In this document: piece after piece, positions 25,654 through 36,127 of the stretch
How the letters are laid out: each line of letters begins with the position of its first letter
Numbering within the stretch: position 1 is the stretch's first letter
Assembly: GCA_963806635.1 (NCBI GenBank)
Contig: CAWDZA010000021.1
Coordinates: 171,301-235,300 of the forward strand
Length of the DNA: 64,000 bases
Direction: 5' to 3'
DNA from: CAVVEQ01 sp963806635
GTDB taxonomy: Bacteria > Chloroflexota > Anaerolineae > Anaerolineales > Anaerolineaceae
The notes under the pieces: model-generated
Seen by the model: the letters and a program-made list of their open reading frames with translations, nothing else
Databases searched by the model: none
What the model was told of the DNA's origin: nothing
Translations under genes and position numbers: made by a program

Positions 25654-26165
25654 GCTTTTTCCTCCCCGTTTGCGCTGATCTTGAGTTTTTCGATCACCGC
25701 CAGTGCGGATTTGACTGTCTGATTTTCATGGTAGCTGATCCCATCCGGGGCCTGAACCTGGAACATGGGTGCGCGGTGACAGCCCGCCAGACATTTGACT
25801 TCCTCGATTGTGATCATTCCATCCGGTGTAGTTTCACCCACCTTGATCCCAATATTTTCGCAAAGCTGCTCGAGGAACTCGTCGGCACCCCGCAACAGGC
25901 AGGGCAGATCGGTGCAGACCTGCACGCGGTATTTCCCACCCGGTTCATCGTGGAAGAGGGTGTAGAACCCGACCACGGACGCGACCTCGGTGGGGGTAAC
26001 CTGCACCAGGGAGGCGATCTCGGCGATTTGTTCTTTATTCACATATCCGTTTTCGCGCTGAGCAAGGAAAAGCAACGGCATGATGGCGGAACGCGAGAAT
26101 TCGGCAGGGTATTTGGAAAGGATGGCTTGCACTTCCGGGGAGGTTGGGGAAAGGCTGGGGTTCAC
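25650..26165 (-). CDS. nuoE: NADH-quinone oxidoreductase subunit E
   Basis: Thioredoxin-like 2Fe-2S subunit (171 residues) that pairs with NuoF. The cluster Cys are seen as CTDLPC and CLAGC, with VASVVGFYTLF typical of the N-terminal helices. The frame is open well upstream, but that part lies over nuoD. The likely start is GTG 26165, which overlaps the nuoD stop as GTGA and gives the usual family length. Confidence 0.94.
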   Translation of the reverse strand: MNPSLSPTSPEVQAILSKYPAEFSRSAIMPLLFLAQRENGYVNKEQIAEIASLVQVTPTEVASVVGFYTLFHDEPGGKYRVQVCTDLPCLLRGADEFLEQLCENIGIKVGETTPDGMITIEEVKCLAGCHRAPMFQVQAPDGISYHENQTVKSALAVIEKLKISANGEEKA

Positions 26166-27391
26166 CGGTCGGCATCTCCAAGGACGATATCCACGCTTCC
26201 GATGATGCCAACAACATCGGCCAGGAAACGGTTGCGGGTCATAATGGGCATGGCCTGCAGATTGGTACGTGAGGGGGTGTGATAGTGCACGCGCAGCGGT
26301 TTGGGGCTGCCGTCGCTTTCCATATAGACCCCCAGGAGCCCGCGCGGGGTTTCGATGGTCTGATAGGCGCTGCCCTTCGGCACGCAGAAGCCTTCCGTCC
26401 ACAGCTTGAAGTGATGGATGAGGGCTTCCATGCTGATGCCGATCTCCGAGCGGGGTGGCGGGACGACCTTGTTGTTGCTGGAGCGGGTCGGCCCACCCGG
26501 CATTTTTTGCAGCGCCTGTTCAATGATCCGCGTGGATTGTCGCAGCTCCTCCATTCGTACCAGGTAGCGGTCGTAGATATCACCATTCTGCTCGCTGGGG
26601 ATATCGAAATCAAAGCGGTCATACACGCTGTAGGGTCGGGCGCGGCGGAAATCGATGGCCCGGCCGCTGCCGCGCAGGATGGGTCCCGTGACCCCGTACT
26701 GAATGCATTCCTCGGCTGTGATCAAGCCAATGCCTTTCGTGCGGTCCTGGAAAAGCTTGTTCTTATGGAGAATACCGTCGTATTCCTCGATCCGCCTGGG
26801 GAAAATATCCAGAAAGTGCTGCACAGCCGGAACGAATTCAACCGGCACATCTCTCCACAGACCGCCCGGGCGGATGTATGTGGTCATCATACGCTGCCCG
26901 GAGCACAGCTCAAAAATATCCAGGATCAGCTCGCGCTCGCGGAAGGTGTAGAGGAAGACCGACATGGCAGCCAGATCGAGGCAGGAGGTGCCCAACCAGA
27001 TGAGGTGCGAGTTGATGCGCGAGAGCTCAGTGAGGATCACGCGCACATACTCAGCCCGTTCGGGCACGTCCAGATCGAGCAATTTTTCCAGCGCCAGGCA
27101 GAAGGCCAGGTTATTACCGATCGTATTGGTGTAATCCAACCGGTCGGTCATCACCTCGGCTTTCTGGTAGATCTTGGACTCCATGTTCTTTTCCACCCCG
27201 GTGTGCAGAAAGCCAATATCCGGGATGCAGTTGAGCACGATCTCGCCATCCAATTCCAGCAGCAGGCGCAGCACGCCGTGGGTGCTGGGGTGCTGCGGAC
27301 CCATGTTGAGCAGCACCGTTTCACCGGTGATGGCGCGGTCCGTAACCAGGCCGCGCAGGTCATCCATCGTCACTTCTCGGTATTCAGCCAT
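26162..27391 (-). CDS. nuoD: NADH-quinone oxidoreductase subunit D
   Basis: The 49-kDa-type subunit (409 residues) that forms the quinone-binding pocket together with NuoB. The pocket loop MGPQHPSTHGVLRLLLELDGE is present, with GFLHTGVEKN and the C-terminal block ETPRGLLGVYMESDG. No NuoC fusion is present. The gene starts 21 bases after nuoC. Confidence 0.97.
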   Translation of the reverse strand: MAEYREVTMDDLRGLVTDRAITGETVLLNMGPQHPSTHGVLRLLLELDGEIVLNCIPDIGFLHTGVEKNMESKIYQKAEVMTDRLDYTNTIGNNLAFCLALEKLLDLDVPERAEYVRVILTELSRINSHLIWLGTSCLDLAAMSVFLYTFRERELILDIFELCSGQRMMTTYIRPGGLWRDVPVEFVPAVQHFLDIFPRRIEEYDGILHKNKLFQDRTKGIGLITAEECIQYGVTGPILRGSGRAIDFRRARPYSVYDRFDFDIPSEQNGDIYDRYLVRMEELRQSTRIIEQALQKMPGGPTRSSNNKVVPPPRSEIGISMEALIHHFKLWTEGFCVPKGSAYQTIETPRGLLGVYMESDGSPKPLRVHYHTPSRTNLQAMPIMTRNRFLADVVGIIGSVDIVLGDADR

Positions 27392-27412
27392 GGGTTTCCC
27401 GTAAAAGTAGGT

Positions 27413-27925
27413 TCACTCCTTGGGGTGCGGTTTTCCGGCAGAAATCTTATCGAAATTGAAAGTGAACTGCGGCTCTTCGTACCCGAGCGGGTAGTCCTTG
27501 CGCAGGGGGTGCCCTTCCCAATCGAAGGGCATGATCAACCGGCGCAGGTCCGGGTGGCCTTCGAAGGTGATCCCAAACATATCCCACACCTCGCGTTCAT
27601 ACCAGCCCGCCGCCGGGTGGATGGAGGTGAGCGAGGGGATTGAGGGTGAATTGCCGTTCAGCGGCACGCGAAGCGTGAGCATGTCTTGATCAGCGACCGA
27701 CCAGATGCTGCAGACCAGGTGGAAACGTGGCTCGAGCTGCGGCCAGTAATCCACCGCGGTCTCGAGGATGAGCAGGTCGTAGCCGTATTGGTCGCGGAGC
27801 AGTTTGACTGCAGGAATGAACGCTTCGGGAGGAAGGAGAAGAGCAACCTCGCCGCGGGCTTCCTCCACGGAGGCGCGAAAATCCTTCTGGATCTTTTCAA
27901 CTGCTCGAGTCTGGTGTTTGTTCAT
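27413..27925 (-). CDS. nuoC: NADH-quinone oxidoreductase subunit C
   Basis: The 30-kDa-type peripheral subunit (170 residues), structural partner of NuoD. The family signature is seen as ERDVWDMFG-like EREVWDMFGITFEGHPDLRR, followed by WEGHPLRKDYPLGYEEPQF. ATG 27925 lies 25 bases after nuoB. Confidence 0.96.
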   Translation of the reverse strand: MNKHQTRAVEKIQKDFRASVEEARGEVALLLPPEAFIPAVKLLRDQYGYDLLILETAVDYWPQLEPRFHLVCSIWSVADQDMLTLRVPLNGNSPSIPSLTSIHPAAGWYEREVWDMFGITFEGHPDLRRLIMPFDWEGHPLRKDYPLGYEEPQFTFNFDKISAGKPHPKE

Positions 27926-27950
27926 GGCAATATTGAATCTCCCCCGTGGC

Positions 27951-28433
27951 CTAGGACCAGCGGGTGATCTTCTCGCCTTTCACTTTTTCCTGGAGGCTGA
28001 TGATCCCGTGGATCAGGCCCTCCGGGCGCGGCGGGCAGCCAGCCACGTAGATATCCACCGGCACGATCTCATCCACCCCCTGCAGGATGGCATAGTTGTT
28101 AAACACGCCCCCGCAGGAGGCGCAATCGCCCATGGCAATCACCCATTTGGGATCGGGCATCTGGTCGTAGAGCTGGCGCAGGACGGGGGCCATTTTGCGC
28201 GAGACGCGTCCGGCAACGATCATCAGATCTGATTGCCGCGGGCTGGGGCGCATCAGCTCCATCCCAAAGCGGCTGAGGTCGTAATCGGACGCCTGGGCAG
28301 ACATCATCTCGATGGCGCAGCAGGCCAACCCGAAGAGCATGGGCCACATGGAGCGCGTTCGCGCCCAGTTGACCATGGATTCAAGGCTGGTGGTGACAAC
28401 CCCCATATTCCCGGCTTTTTGTTCTAATCCCAC
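27951..28433 (-). CDS. nuoB: NADH-quinone oxidoreductase subunit B
   Basis: Holds cluster N2, the final electron donor to quinone; 160 residues. The N2 ligands are seen as the tandem Cys in LACCAIEMM, the Cys in GDCASCGG, and GCPPRPEGL. Its start overlaps the end of nuoA by ten bases. Confidence 0.97.
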   Translation of the reverse strand: MGLEQKAGNMGVVTTSLESMVNWARTRSMWPMLFGLACCAIEMMSAQASDYDLSRFGMELMRPSPRQSDLMIVAGRVSRKMAPVLRQLYDQMPDPKWVIAMGDCASCGGVFNNYAILQGVDEIVPVDIYVAGCPPRPEGLIHGIISLQEKVKGEKITRWS

Positions 28434-28780
28434 TCGAGGGCTCCTTTCTTCCAGGCGTAGACGAAGCCAGCCACGATGATACCGATAAAAATGAAAACCT
28501 CAATCAGCCCGGTAACGCCCAGTTTGCGGATGACCGCAGCATAGGGCAGGAAGAAGACGATTTCGACATCGAAGAGGATGAAGAGGACCGCGATCAGGTA
28601 ATAGCGTACCGAGACGCGCCGGCGGCCGGGTCCATAGGGCACCATGCCGGATTCATACGGTTCTCCTTTTTTGGCGGTTGGGCGTTTGGGGCCAAAAAGG
28701 TAGCCCAAACCGATCGCAATGCAGCCGATGAGGATGGCTACGAAAAAGATGATGAACAGTGGAAGGAATTCAATGACCAT
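28424..28780 (-). CDS. nuoA: NADH-quinone oxidoreductase subunit A
   Basis: Small membrane subunit of 118 residues with three helices, next to NuoH and the quinone entry. Blocks KKGEPYESGMVPYG and LFDVEIVFFLPYA are typical. ATG 28780 has CCGGAG six bases upstream; an ATG eight codons earlier lacks a site. First gene of the nuo order A-B-C-D-E-F-G-H-I-J-K-L-M-N. Only 75 bases separate it from the upstream membrane protein gene, so the transcript could start further up. Confidence 0.95.
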   Translation of the reverse strand: MVIEFLPLFIIFFVAILIGCIAIGLGYLFGPKRPTAKKGEPYESGMVPYGPGRRRVSVRYYLIAVLFILFDVEIVFFLPYAAVIRKLGVTGLIEVFIFIGIIVAGFVYAWKKGALEWD

Positions 28781-28855
28781 GTTGTGCTCCGGGGAAATTA
28801 ACAAGCATGGCTCATGGGCGGCTGAAACATAGCATGATTAATTTTATCCCCTTTT

Positions 28856-30721
28856 TCAGTTCTTGGTAACCTGAAAGATGGTGATACCGTTTCTCTCATA
28901 TACTTTCAGCAACCCCTCGCACCCGGCAAAGCTGGTAGGGAGGAGCAACCCGCTGCCTTCCTTCAGGTAGACGAACTGCAGGTTGGCTTGCGCCATCAGC
29001 TCCCAGAAATCCTTGCTGCAGCCGGTGAGGGAAATCGCGCTCCGCGCCCAGCCGTTGATGCGGGATTGATAGGCTTCGCCGCCCGATGGGTACTGCGGCG
29101 GGGGGACGAGCTGTCCGCGCCCGGTCTCGTTCAGGATCCAGTAGCCGCCATCCACGCCCCGGAAGATGCCGCTCTGCCAGGGGGCGGGCTGGTTTAAGAA
29201 GCGCGCACCCGGAGAGGTGAAGTCTTTGATCCATTCCAGGGCTTGCATGTCGGCCTGGTCTGCCAGGATGACCGCCGGGGGATAGAGATTCGCTCCGGCG
29301 CTGAGGCCCCATAGCACAAACGCGGCTGCCTCCACGGTCAGGATGAGATATCCCACCGCGCGGTGGGTGCCAATCCCAATAAACCTGGCGCCTTCCACCA
29401 GAAAGAACCCGGCCAGCAGCGCAGCCGGAAGGCTGAGCGCCAGGCGCAGCTCGCCGCGGCTGAAAAACGCGCTGGAAAGGGCAGGCAGGCAGAGCAGCAC
29501 CATCAGCAGGGTAAGGATCACCAGCCCCTGGCTGCGGCGCTGAATGATGAGCAGTACCAGGCCAAAGACTGCCAGTGCCACCAGGACGGTATCCAGCGGG
29601 GTGGCGATGAAGAAGGTCAACCCCGCAAGCGGCTCCAGGCCTGCCTGCGAAGCTGAGGCAGATGGCACGAAGGTGTTTGCCTGAACCCAGCGTAAATAAG
29701 GCAGGACGAGCAGGTAAGCAAGGGCGACCGCGGCAAGGGCGTGGCTTTCCAGAATAGGTACCTTGCGGTCAGTCTGGGGGGAGATCAACCGGGCGAGATA
29801 GGAAGCTGCCAGCAGGAGTACCATCAGCGGCAGGGCAGCAGGATCCGAGAGAAACGCACCCATGCTGAGGATCATGAGCAGGAGGAAGGATTTCCAGAAC
29901 TCTCCGCCGCGGTACGGAACGCGCCGCATGCGGACGATCTCGGCTGCGGTCAGCGGAAAGAGCACGAAAAAGGTTAGCAGCGTGCTGCGTCCCCAGCCAA
30001 GCAGGTAGGCTGGAAAGGTGAAGGCGAAGGCCGAAAGGAGCGCGGACAGGGCAGCGGGTTTCCAATCCGCCCAGAGCGCCCTGCCCAGCCGGTAGAGCGA
30101 GAGCGGCACGAGCGTGCTGAGGAGCAGGCTGGTCCAGAGCACCCCAGTTGAAGGGGGCAGCTTAGCCTGGGCAGTGAAGGACGCAGCCAGCATTTCAAAT
30201 GTCAGCCAGGGGGCAAATGCACCGGGCATGCCGGGCAGCAGGTAGCGCGGCACGCCGCCAGCCGCCACCATGAGCTGCACCCAATAAGTATGGGCAACCG
30301 AATCCACCCAGGGGCCCACAACCAGGTCGTAAGCCTGGCTGAAACGCAGAAAGATCAAGCCGGAAAGAGCGGCTAGGCCGAAAACCCCCAGCAGCAACGG
30401 CTGGGGAGACCATTTATTGTCTGTCTTCTCCACCGGGTGGAATATCTGGTCGCGAAGGAGGTGATAGGTGACCCCAATCGCGATGACCAGGATGCCAAGC
30501 AGGATCAAGAATCCGCCCGTTTGGGGCGTAACGGTCCACCCGGTCTGGAAGAGAACCATCCCGCCGGCTGCTCCCAGCGAAAAGCTGAGCCCGGCAGCAA
30601 GCGCCAGGAACTCAAGCGGGTCAGTCTCCTTCGGTCGCAGCCAGGCTAACAGCGTGGCACCAGGCAGGAGAAAGACTGCCATAGCGGCGAGAATATTAGT
30701 AAGTGGGGGTGTCAGGGTCAT
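28856..30721 (-). CDS. Large multi-pass membrane protein, glycosyltransferase-like fold possible
   Basis: A 621-residue protein with about 13-14 membrane helices in the first 480 residues and a soluble C-terminal domain of about 140 residues outside. The pattern (N-terminal helices LTNILAAMAVFLLPGATLLAWL, an early Asp/Arg-containing loop, and a C-terminal segment like DQADMQALEWIKDFTSPGARFL) recalls the polyprenyl-sugar-using membrane glycosyltransferases (DUF6541/PMT-like), but no decisive motif is seen. The actual function is unknown. It sits between rpoD and nuoA on the same strand. Confidence 0.7.
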   Translation of the reverse strand: MTLTPPLTNILAAMAVFLLPGATLLAWLRPKETDPLEFLALAAGLSFSLGAAGGMVLFQTGWTVTPQTGGFLILLGILVIAIGVTYHLLRDQIFHPVEKTDNKWSPQPLLLGVFGLAALSGLIFLRFSQAYDLVVGPWVDSVAHTYWVQLMVAAGGVPRYLLPGMPGAFAPWLTFEMLAASFTAQAKLPPSTGVLWTSLLLSTLVPLSLYRLGRALWADWKPAALSALLSAFAFTFPAYLLGWGRSTLLTFFVLFPLTAAEIVRMRRVPYRGGEFWKSFLLLMILSMGAFLSDPAALPLMVLLLAASYLARLISPQTDRKVPILESHALAAVALAYLLVLPYLRWVQANTFVPSASASQAGLEPLAGLTFFIATPLDTVLVALAVFGLVLLIIQRRSQGLVILTLLMVLLCLPALSSAFFSRGELRLALSLPAALLAGFFLVEGARFIGIGTHRAVGYLILTVEAAAFVLWGLSAGANLYPPAVILADQADMQALEWIKDFTSPGARFLNQPAPWQSGIFRGVDGGYWILNETGRGQLVPPPQYPSGGEAYQSRINGWARSAISLTGCSKDFWELMAQANLQFVYLKEGSGLLLPTSFAGCEGLLKVYERNGITIFQVTKN

Positions 30722-30782
30722 GCTTCACCCACATGGCAGTTGAATGCCGTGTTATTAAGATTGTAGCCGAAAAGTGCAGGGG

Positions 30783-32537
<1,755 letters not shown>

Positions 32538-32563
32538 GGGAATAACTATACCATAAAATAAAT

Positions 32564-34483
32564 TCAGTCCGGGATGACCGGTTTGGAGAGGGCAGCATCC
32601 AGCCTGGCGCGGGTTTGGAAGGCCTGGGTGATAGCCGGGGAGAAATCCTCTGGTATTTCGCCTTCTTCCGTCACCACTGGCTCCTGCTGCAGGAAGCGCA
32701 ACCGGCTGATCTCCAGGTTCACGCGCACCTGGCGCAGGAAGAACACCGTGCGGATAAGGTCCTCCAGCCGTTTGGCGGCGGCAATATCTCCCGGGATGGC
32801 GGCCTTCAGCGCAGCGACATCGGATTGAAGCATGGGGGTTGTGCGCGCGGCGATGAATTCACCGGTATCAAGTTCGTCCTGGTTGTTAGCCTGCAGGATG
32901 ATCGCAGCCAGCTCGGCGTAGGCGCTTCGCTCAAAATCACGGTCTGACAGGCGTGGAAGCCCGGCTTTCTGCAATGCGCGGTCGAGCGCAAATATTTCAC
33001 TTGGTTCAAGCAGCAACAGACCGAGGATGTGCTTTTCCAGGGCTTCGGCCTGCAGCTCGGGGGTGATATCCAACGGATGCATCCGGGAGGAACGGGTTCC
33101 CTCCTGGGCTGAAAAGGACGGGCGCCGGCGCGAGCGGGAGGAGGCGGGTTGCACCTGGGAGCCAGCCAGGGCGTTTTCATCCACCTTCAGCAGGCGGGCG
33201 AGCTTCTGGCGGTAGTCATCGCGCTCAACCGGGTCCGGCACGTCATTGATAAGCGGCATCACCTGGCGGGCGATCTCGCGCTTTTCCTTGGGATCATTCA
33301 GATCGCGGCTGCGGGCGAGGGTATCCATCACATGCACCACAATGGGCTTGGCCGCACCAACAATGCGCTTCCAATCCTCGGGATCAGCCAAGGCCACCTC
33401 ATCGGGGTCGCGACCTTCGGGCAGGGAGGCTACCAGCACATCGGCCTGCAAGCGGGCTTCGCTGCGCAGCAGCCCGCGCGCGTCGAAGATGACCTCCTGG
33501 CTGTGATCCATAGCCTCGCGAGCCAGTTCCAGCCCCCGCAAGGTGGCTTTTTCACCGGCGGAATCGGGATCGAGCGCCAGGATGAGTTTGCGGGTGAAGC
33601 GCTTTAGCAGACGGAGCTGATCCTCCGTGAGCGCGGTGCCCATCGGGGAGACAGCGTTGGCAAACCCGGACTGGTGCAGGGCGATCACATCCAGGTAGCC
33701 CTCGACGATCACGGCCTGGTTTTCGGCGCGGATGGTCTTGCGGGCCTGGTCCAGCCCGTAGAGCAGGCGACCCTTGTCGAAAAGCGCGGTCTGGGGGGAG
33801 TTAAGGAACTTGGGAACGTCGTTCGGGTCGAGGATGCGCGCGCCGAAACCGGTCATCTTGCCCATCGCGTCCCGGATGGGGAACATGATCCGGTTGTGGA
33901 ATCGATCCCGCACCCCGCCGCCCTCTTTTTCGGTCACCAGCCCGGCCTGCAGGAGCTCATCGGGGGTGAAGCCGCGCGCGGTGAAGTACCCCAGAGTATT
34001 CTCCCAGCCCGGGGGGGCGTAACCCAATCCGAAGAGCTCGATGGTGGCGGGGGTAAGTCCGCGTTTGAGGAGGTAATCGAAAGCAGGCTTGCCGGCAGGC
34101 GTTTGGGTGAGGTGGTGGCGGTAGAGCGTGACCGCATCCTCCAGCAGCCCGCGGATGCGTGCGTGGGTCTCCTCCTCGGCCACCCGCTCGGGGGTGGGGG
34201 CTTCCAGCTGCACGCCGGCTTTTTCCGCCAGGTAGCGCAGTGTGGTCGCAAAATCCCAGCCCTCCTTCTTCATCACGAAGCGGAAAACATCGCCGCCTTC
34301 ATTGCACTGGCCAAAGCAGCGCCAGGTGCCGGAATCCGGAAAGACCACGAATGCAGGCGTGCGCGTGTTGGTGTGGAAGGGGCAGAAGCCGGTGTAGCTC
34401 TTGCCGGAGCGGCGCAGTTTGACCGACTGGGATACCAGCTCGACGATATCGATACGCTGCTTGATCTCATCTATTGCGGTCAT
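32564..34483 (-). CDS. dnaG: DNA primase
   Basis: Makes RNA primers for replication; 639 residues. The CHC2 zinc finger is seen with Cys34, His37, Cys56 and Cys60. The Toprim catalytic core follows, with VIVEGYLDVIALHQ and LALDPDSAGEKA carrying the metal-binding acids. The C-terminal DnaB-binding domain is helical (QAEALEKHILGLLLLEP and on). ATG 34483 is the correct start; the frame runs open far upstream across ilvA but without meaning. A TAAAAT ten bases before the ATG may be its -10. Confidence 0.95.
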   Translation of the reverse strand: MTAIDEIKQRIDIVELVSQSVKLRRSGKSYTGFCPFHTNTRTPAFVVFPDSGTWRCFGQCNEGGDVFRFVMKKEGWDFATTLRYLAEKAGVQLEAPTPERVAEEETHARIRGLLEDAVTLYRHHLTQTPAGKPAFDYLLKRGLTPATIELFGLGYAPPGWENTLGYFTARGFTPDELLQAGLVTEKEGGGVRDRFHNRIMFPIRDAMGKMTGFGARILDPNDVPKFLNSPQTALFDKGRLLYGLDQARKTIRAENQAVIVEGYLDVIALHQSGFANAVSPMGTALTEDQLRLLKRFTRKLILALDPDSAGEKATLRGLELAREAMDHSQEVIFDARGLLRSEARLQADVLVASLPEGRDPDEVALADPEDWKRIVGAAKPIVVHVMDTLARSRDLNDPKEKREIARQVMPLINDVPDPVERDDYRQKLARLLKVDENALAGSQVQPASSRSRRRPSFSAQEGTRSSRMHPLDITPELQAEALEKHILGLLLLEPSEIFALDRALQKAGLPRLSDRDFERSAYAELAAIILQANNQDELDTGEFIAARTTPMLQSDVAALKAAIPGDIAAAKRLEDLIRTVFFLRQVRVNLEISRLRFLQQEPVVTEEGEIPEDFSPAITQAFQTRARLDAALSKPVIPD

Positions 34484-34552
34484 GGGTACGATGATTTTAT
34501 CCCAAATGATCAAAGGGAATATAATTTTAGGAACCACCGAAAAGGATCTGCC
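34484..34552. promoter_or_regulatory. Divergent promoter region dnaG / dehydratase
   Basis: Only 69 bases lie between the two start codons. On the plus strand TATAAT (34520-34525) and AAAAGGA before the ATG are seen; on the minus strand TAAAAT (34499-34494). No convincing -35 is seen for either, and the two promoters must overlap. Confidence 0.5.
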
Positions 34553-35506
34553 ATGCTCACAACCGAACCCACCCTCGATGATATCCGCCAGGCTGCGGCG
34601 CGCATCCGCCCGCATGCCCACTGGACCCCCGTGGTGCGCTGCCATTCGCTGGATGAAATGACGGGTGCGAGCCTGTTTTTCAAATGCGAAAACCTGCAGA
34701 AGGTGGGCGCGTTTAAATTCCGCGGCGCTAGTAATGCAGTGCTCTCTCTTTCGGAAGCGGAGGCCACACGTGGGGTGGCCACCCATTCCTCCGGCAACCA
34801 TGCCCAGGCGCTGGCATTGGCCGCACGAATGCGCGGAATCCACGCGACAATCGTGATGCCCTCCAATGCCCCCGAAGTGAAAAAGGCTGCTGTTGCCGGA
34901 TATGGGGGCAAGATCGTTCTCTGCGAGCCGACCCTTGCTGCGCGCGAGGAGACCCTGGCAGGAGTGGTGGCAAAGAGTGGCGCGATAGTGATCCACCCCT
35001 ACAACAACTACGACGTGATCGCCGGACAGGGCACGGCAGCGCTGGAGCTGCTGGAGGAGCAGGGGGACCTGGATGCCATCCTGGTTCCGGTGGGCGGCGG
35101 GGGTTTGCTTTCCGGAACGCTTATTGCCGCCAAAGGCATCTCACCAAAGATCAAGGTCGTCGCCACCGAACCCGAAGGCGCTGATGACGCATACCGCTCC
35201 TGGAAGGCGGGGAAGATCATCCCGATGTTGTCACCTAAAACCGTGGCGGACGGATTATTGACTTCGCTGGGGGATAAGACCTTCCCCGTCATTCAACGGC
35301 TTGTGGATGATATCGTCACGGTGAGCGACGACGCCATTCTAAAAGCCATGAAGCTTATTTGGGAGCGTGCCAAGCTGGTGGTGGAGCCCTCCGGAGCGGT
35401 TCCGCTGGGGGCGCTTCTCGAGGGGAAGGCAGCGGTTGAGGGAAAGAAAGTGGGAATCATCCTCTCGGGTGGGAACGTGGATTTGAGCAGGTATTTCGGG
35501 GAATAG
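34553..35506 (+). CDS. PLP-dependent threonine/serine dehydratase or serine racemase
   Basis: Fold-type II PLP enzyme of 317 residues: it removes water and ammonia from L-threonine or L-serine, or racemises serine. The PLP lysine is K55 in AFKFRGASN; the phosphate-binding glycine loop is PVGGGGLLSG, and SSGNHAQALALAA matches the family. It lacks the C-terminal regulatory ACT-like domain of biosynthetic IlvA, so it is of the short catabolic/serine racemase type. Substrate cannot be told from sequence. ATG 34553 has AAGGA six bases upstream; the long open frame before it is antisense to dnaG and not real. Confidence 0.9.
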   Translation: MLTTEPTLDDIRQAAARIRPHAHWTPVVRCHSLDEMTGASLFFKCENLQKVGAFKFRGASNAVLSLSEAEATRGVATHSSGNHAQALALAARMRGIHATIVMPSNAPEVKKAAVAGYGGKIVLCEPTLAAREETLAGVVAKSGAIVIHPYNNYDVIAGQGTAALELLEEQGDLDAILVPVGGGGLLSGTLIAAKGISPKIKVVATEPEGADDAYRSWKAGKIIPMLSPKTVADGLLTSLGDKTFPVIQRLVDDIVTVSDDAILKAMKLIWERAKLVVEPSGAVPLGALLEGKAAVEGKKVGIILSGGNVDLSRYFGE

Positions 35507-35524
35507 ATATTATTAAAGGGCCAT

Positions 35525-36067
35525 ATGGCAGATCCATTGTTGATCGTTATCGACCTCGATGAAACACTAGTTTATGCCTCGGAGACACCTCTATCCCGGC
35601 CTGCTGATTTTTCGGTTTTCTCATATTTCATTTACAAACGACCGAATGTTGACTCCTTTCTTTCCAATTTGGTTTCAAGATACAAAGTGGCGGTGTGGAC
35701 TTCCTCCGGGAATTTGTATGCTGAAGGAGTAATTAAAGCGATCTTCCCCGACCCATCCCTCCTGGCTTTTGTTTGGGACTCGCGAAGGTGCACCCGCGCC
35801 TACGACCCCGAGTACATGTTCGGGCATCCCATTAAGGACCTGAAAAAAGTGTTCCGAATGGGCTATAAAATGGAAAGGGTGGTCATGATCGATGACTCCC
35901 CGGAAAAAATCATCCGACAATATGGAAACTTCTTAAGAGTGAATCCCTGGAAAGGGGACCTGGAAGATCGCGAACTTCTCCTACTACTCCGTTATCTCGA
36001 GATCCTCGATAGGGAAGAAAATGTTCGGACAGTTGAAAAACGGGGATGGCAATCGAAGTTAGATTAG
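35525..36067 (+). CDS. FCP1/NIF-type HAD phosphatase
   Basis: A 180-residue HAD-superfamily phosphatase close to the FCP1/SCP (NLI-interacting factor) type, which in eukaryotes dephosphorylates the RNA polymerase II tail. The catalytic motif DLDETLV starts at Asp10, a WTSSGNLYAEGVI block gives motif II, and VVMIDDSPEKI gives motif III/IV. The domain fills the whole protein. GC content over the first part is about 43%, well below the 60% or more of the upstream dehydratase. The next gene, 60 bases downstream on the same strand with the same low GC, encodes a macro-domain protein; the two look like a transferred pair. The bacterial substrate is unknown. Confidence 0.82.
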   Translation: MADPLLIVIDLDETLVYASETPLSRPADFSVFSYFIYKRPNVDSFLSNLVSRYKVAVWTSSGNLYAEGVIKAIFPDPSLLAFVWDSRRCTRAYDPEYMFGHPIKDLKKVFRMGYKMERVVMIDDSPEKIIRQYGNFLRVNPWKGDLEDRELLLLLRYLEILDREENVRTVEKRGWQSKLD

Positions 36068-36127
36068 AAAACCAAATAGCATATAAACGAAATAACCTGA
36101 TGGCCACCCAGAATATCGCGAGAAGAG

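Noticed and set aside
24580..25722. 380-codon open frame on the plus strand
   Set aside because: Antisense to nuoF; composition is a mirror of the real gene.
26279..27643. 454-codon open frame on the plus strand
   Set aside because: Antisense to nuoD and nuoC, both certain genes.
33674..34552. Long in-frame extension upstream of the dehydratase
   Set aside because: It lies antisense to dnaG. The PLP enzyme has its own ribosome site and the family start at 34553.
34484..34996. Open extension upstream of dnaG
   Set aside because: It lies antisense to the dehydratase gene; the primase zinc finger starts shortly after ATG 34483.
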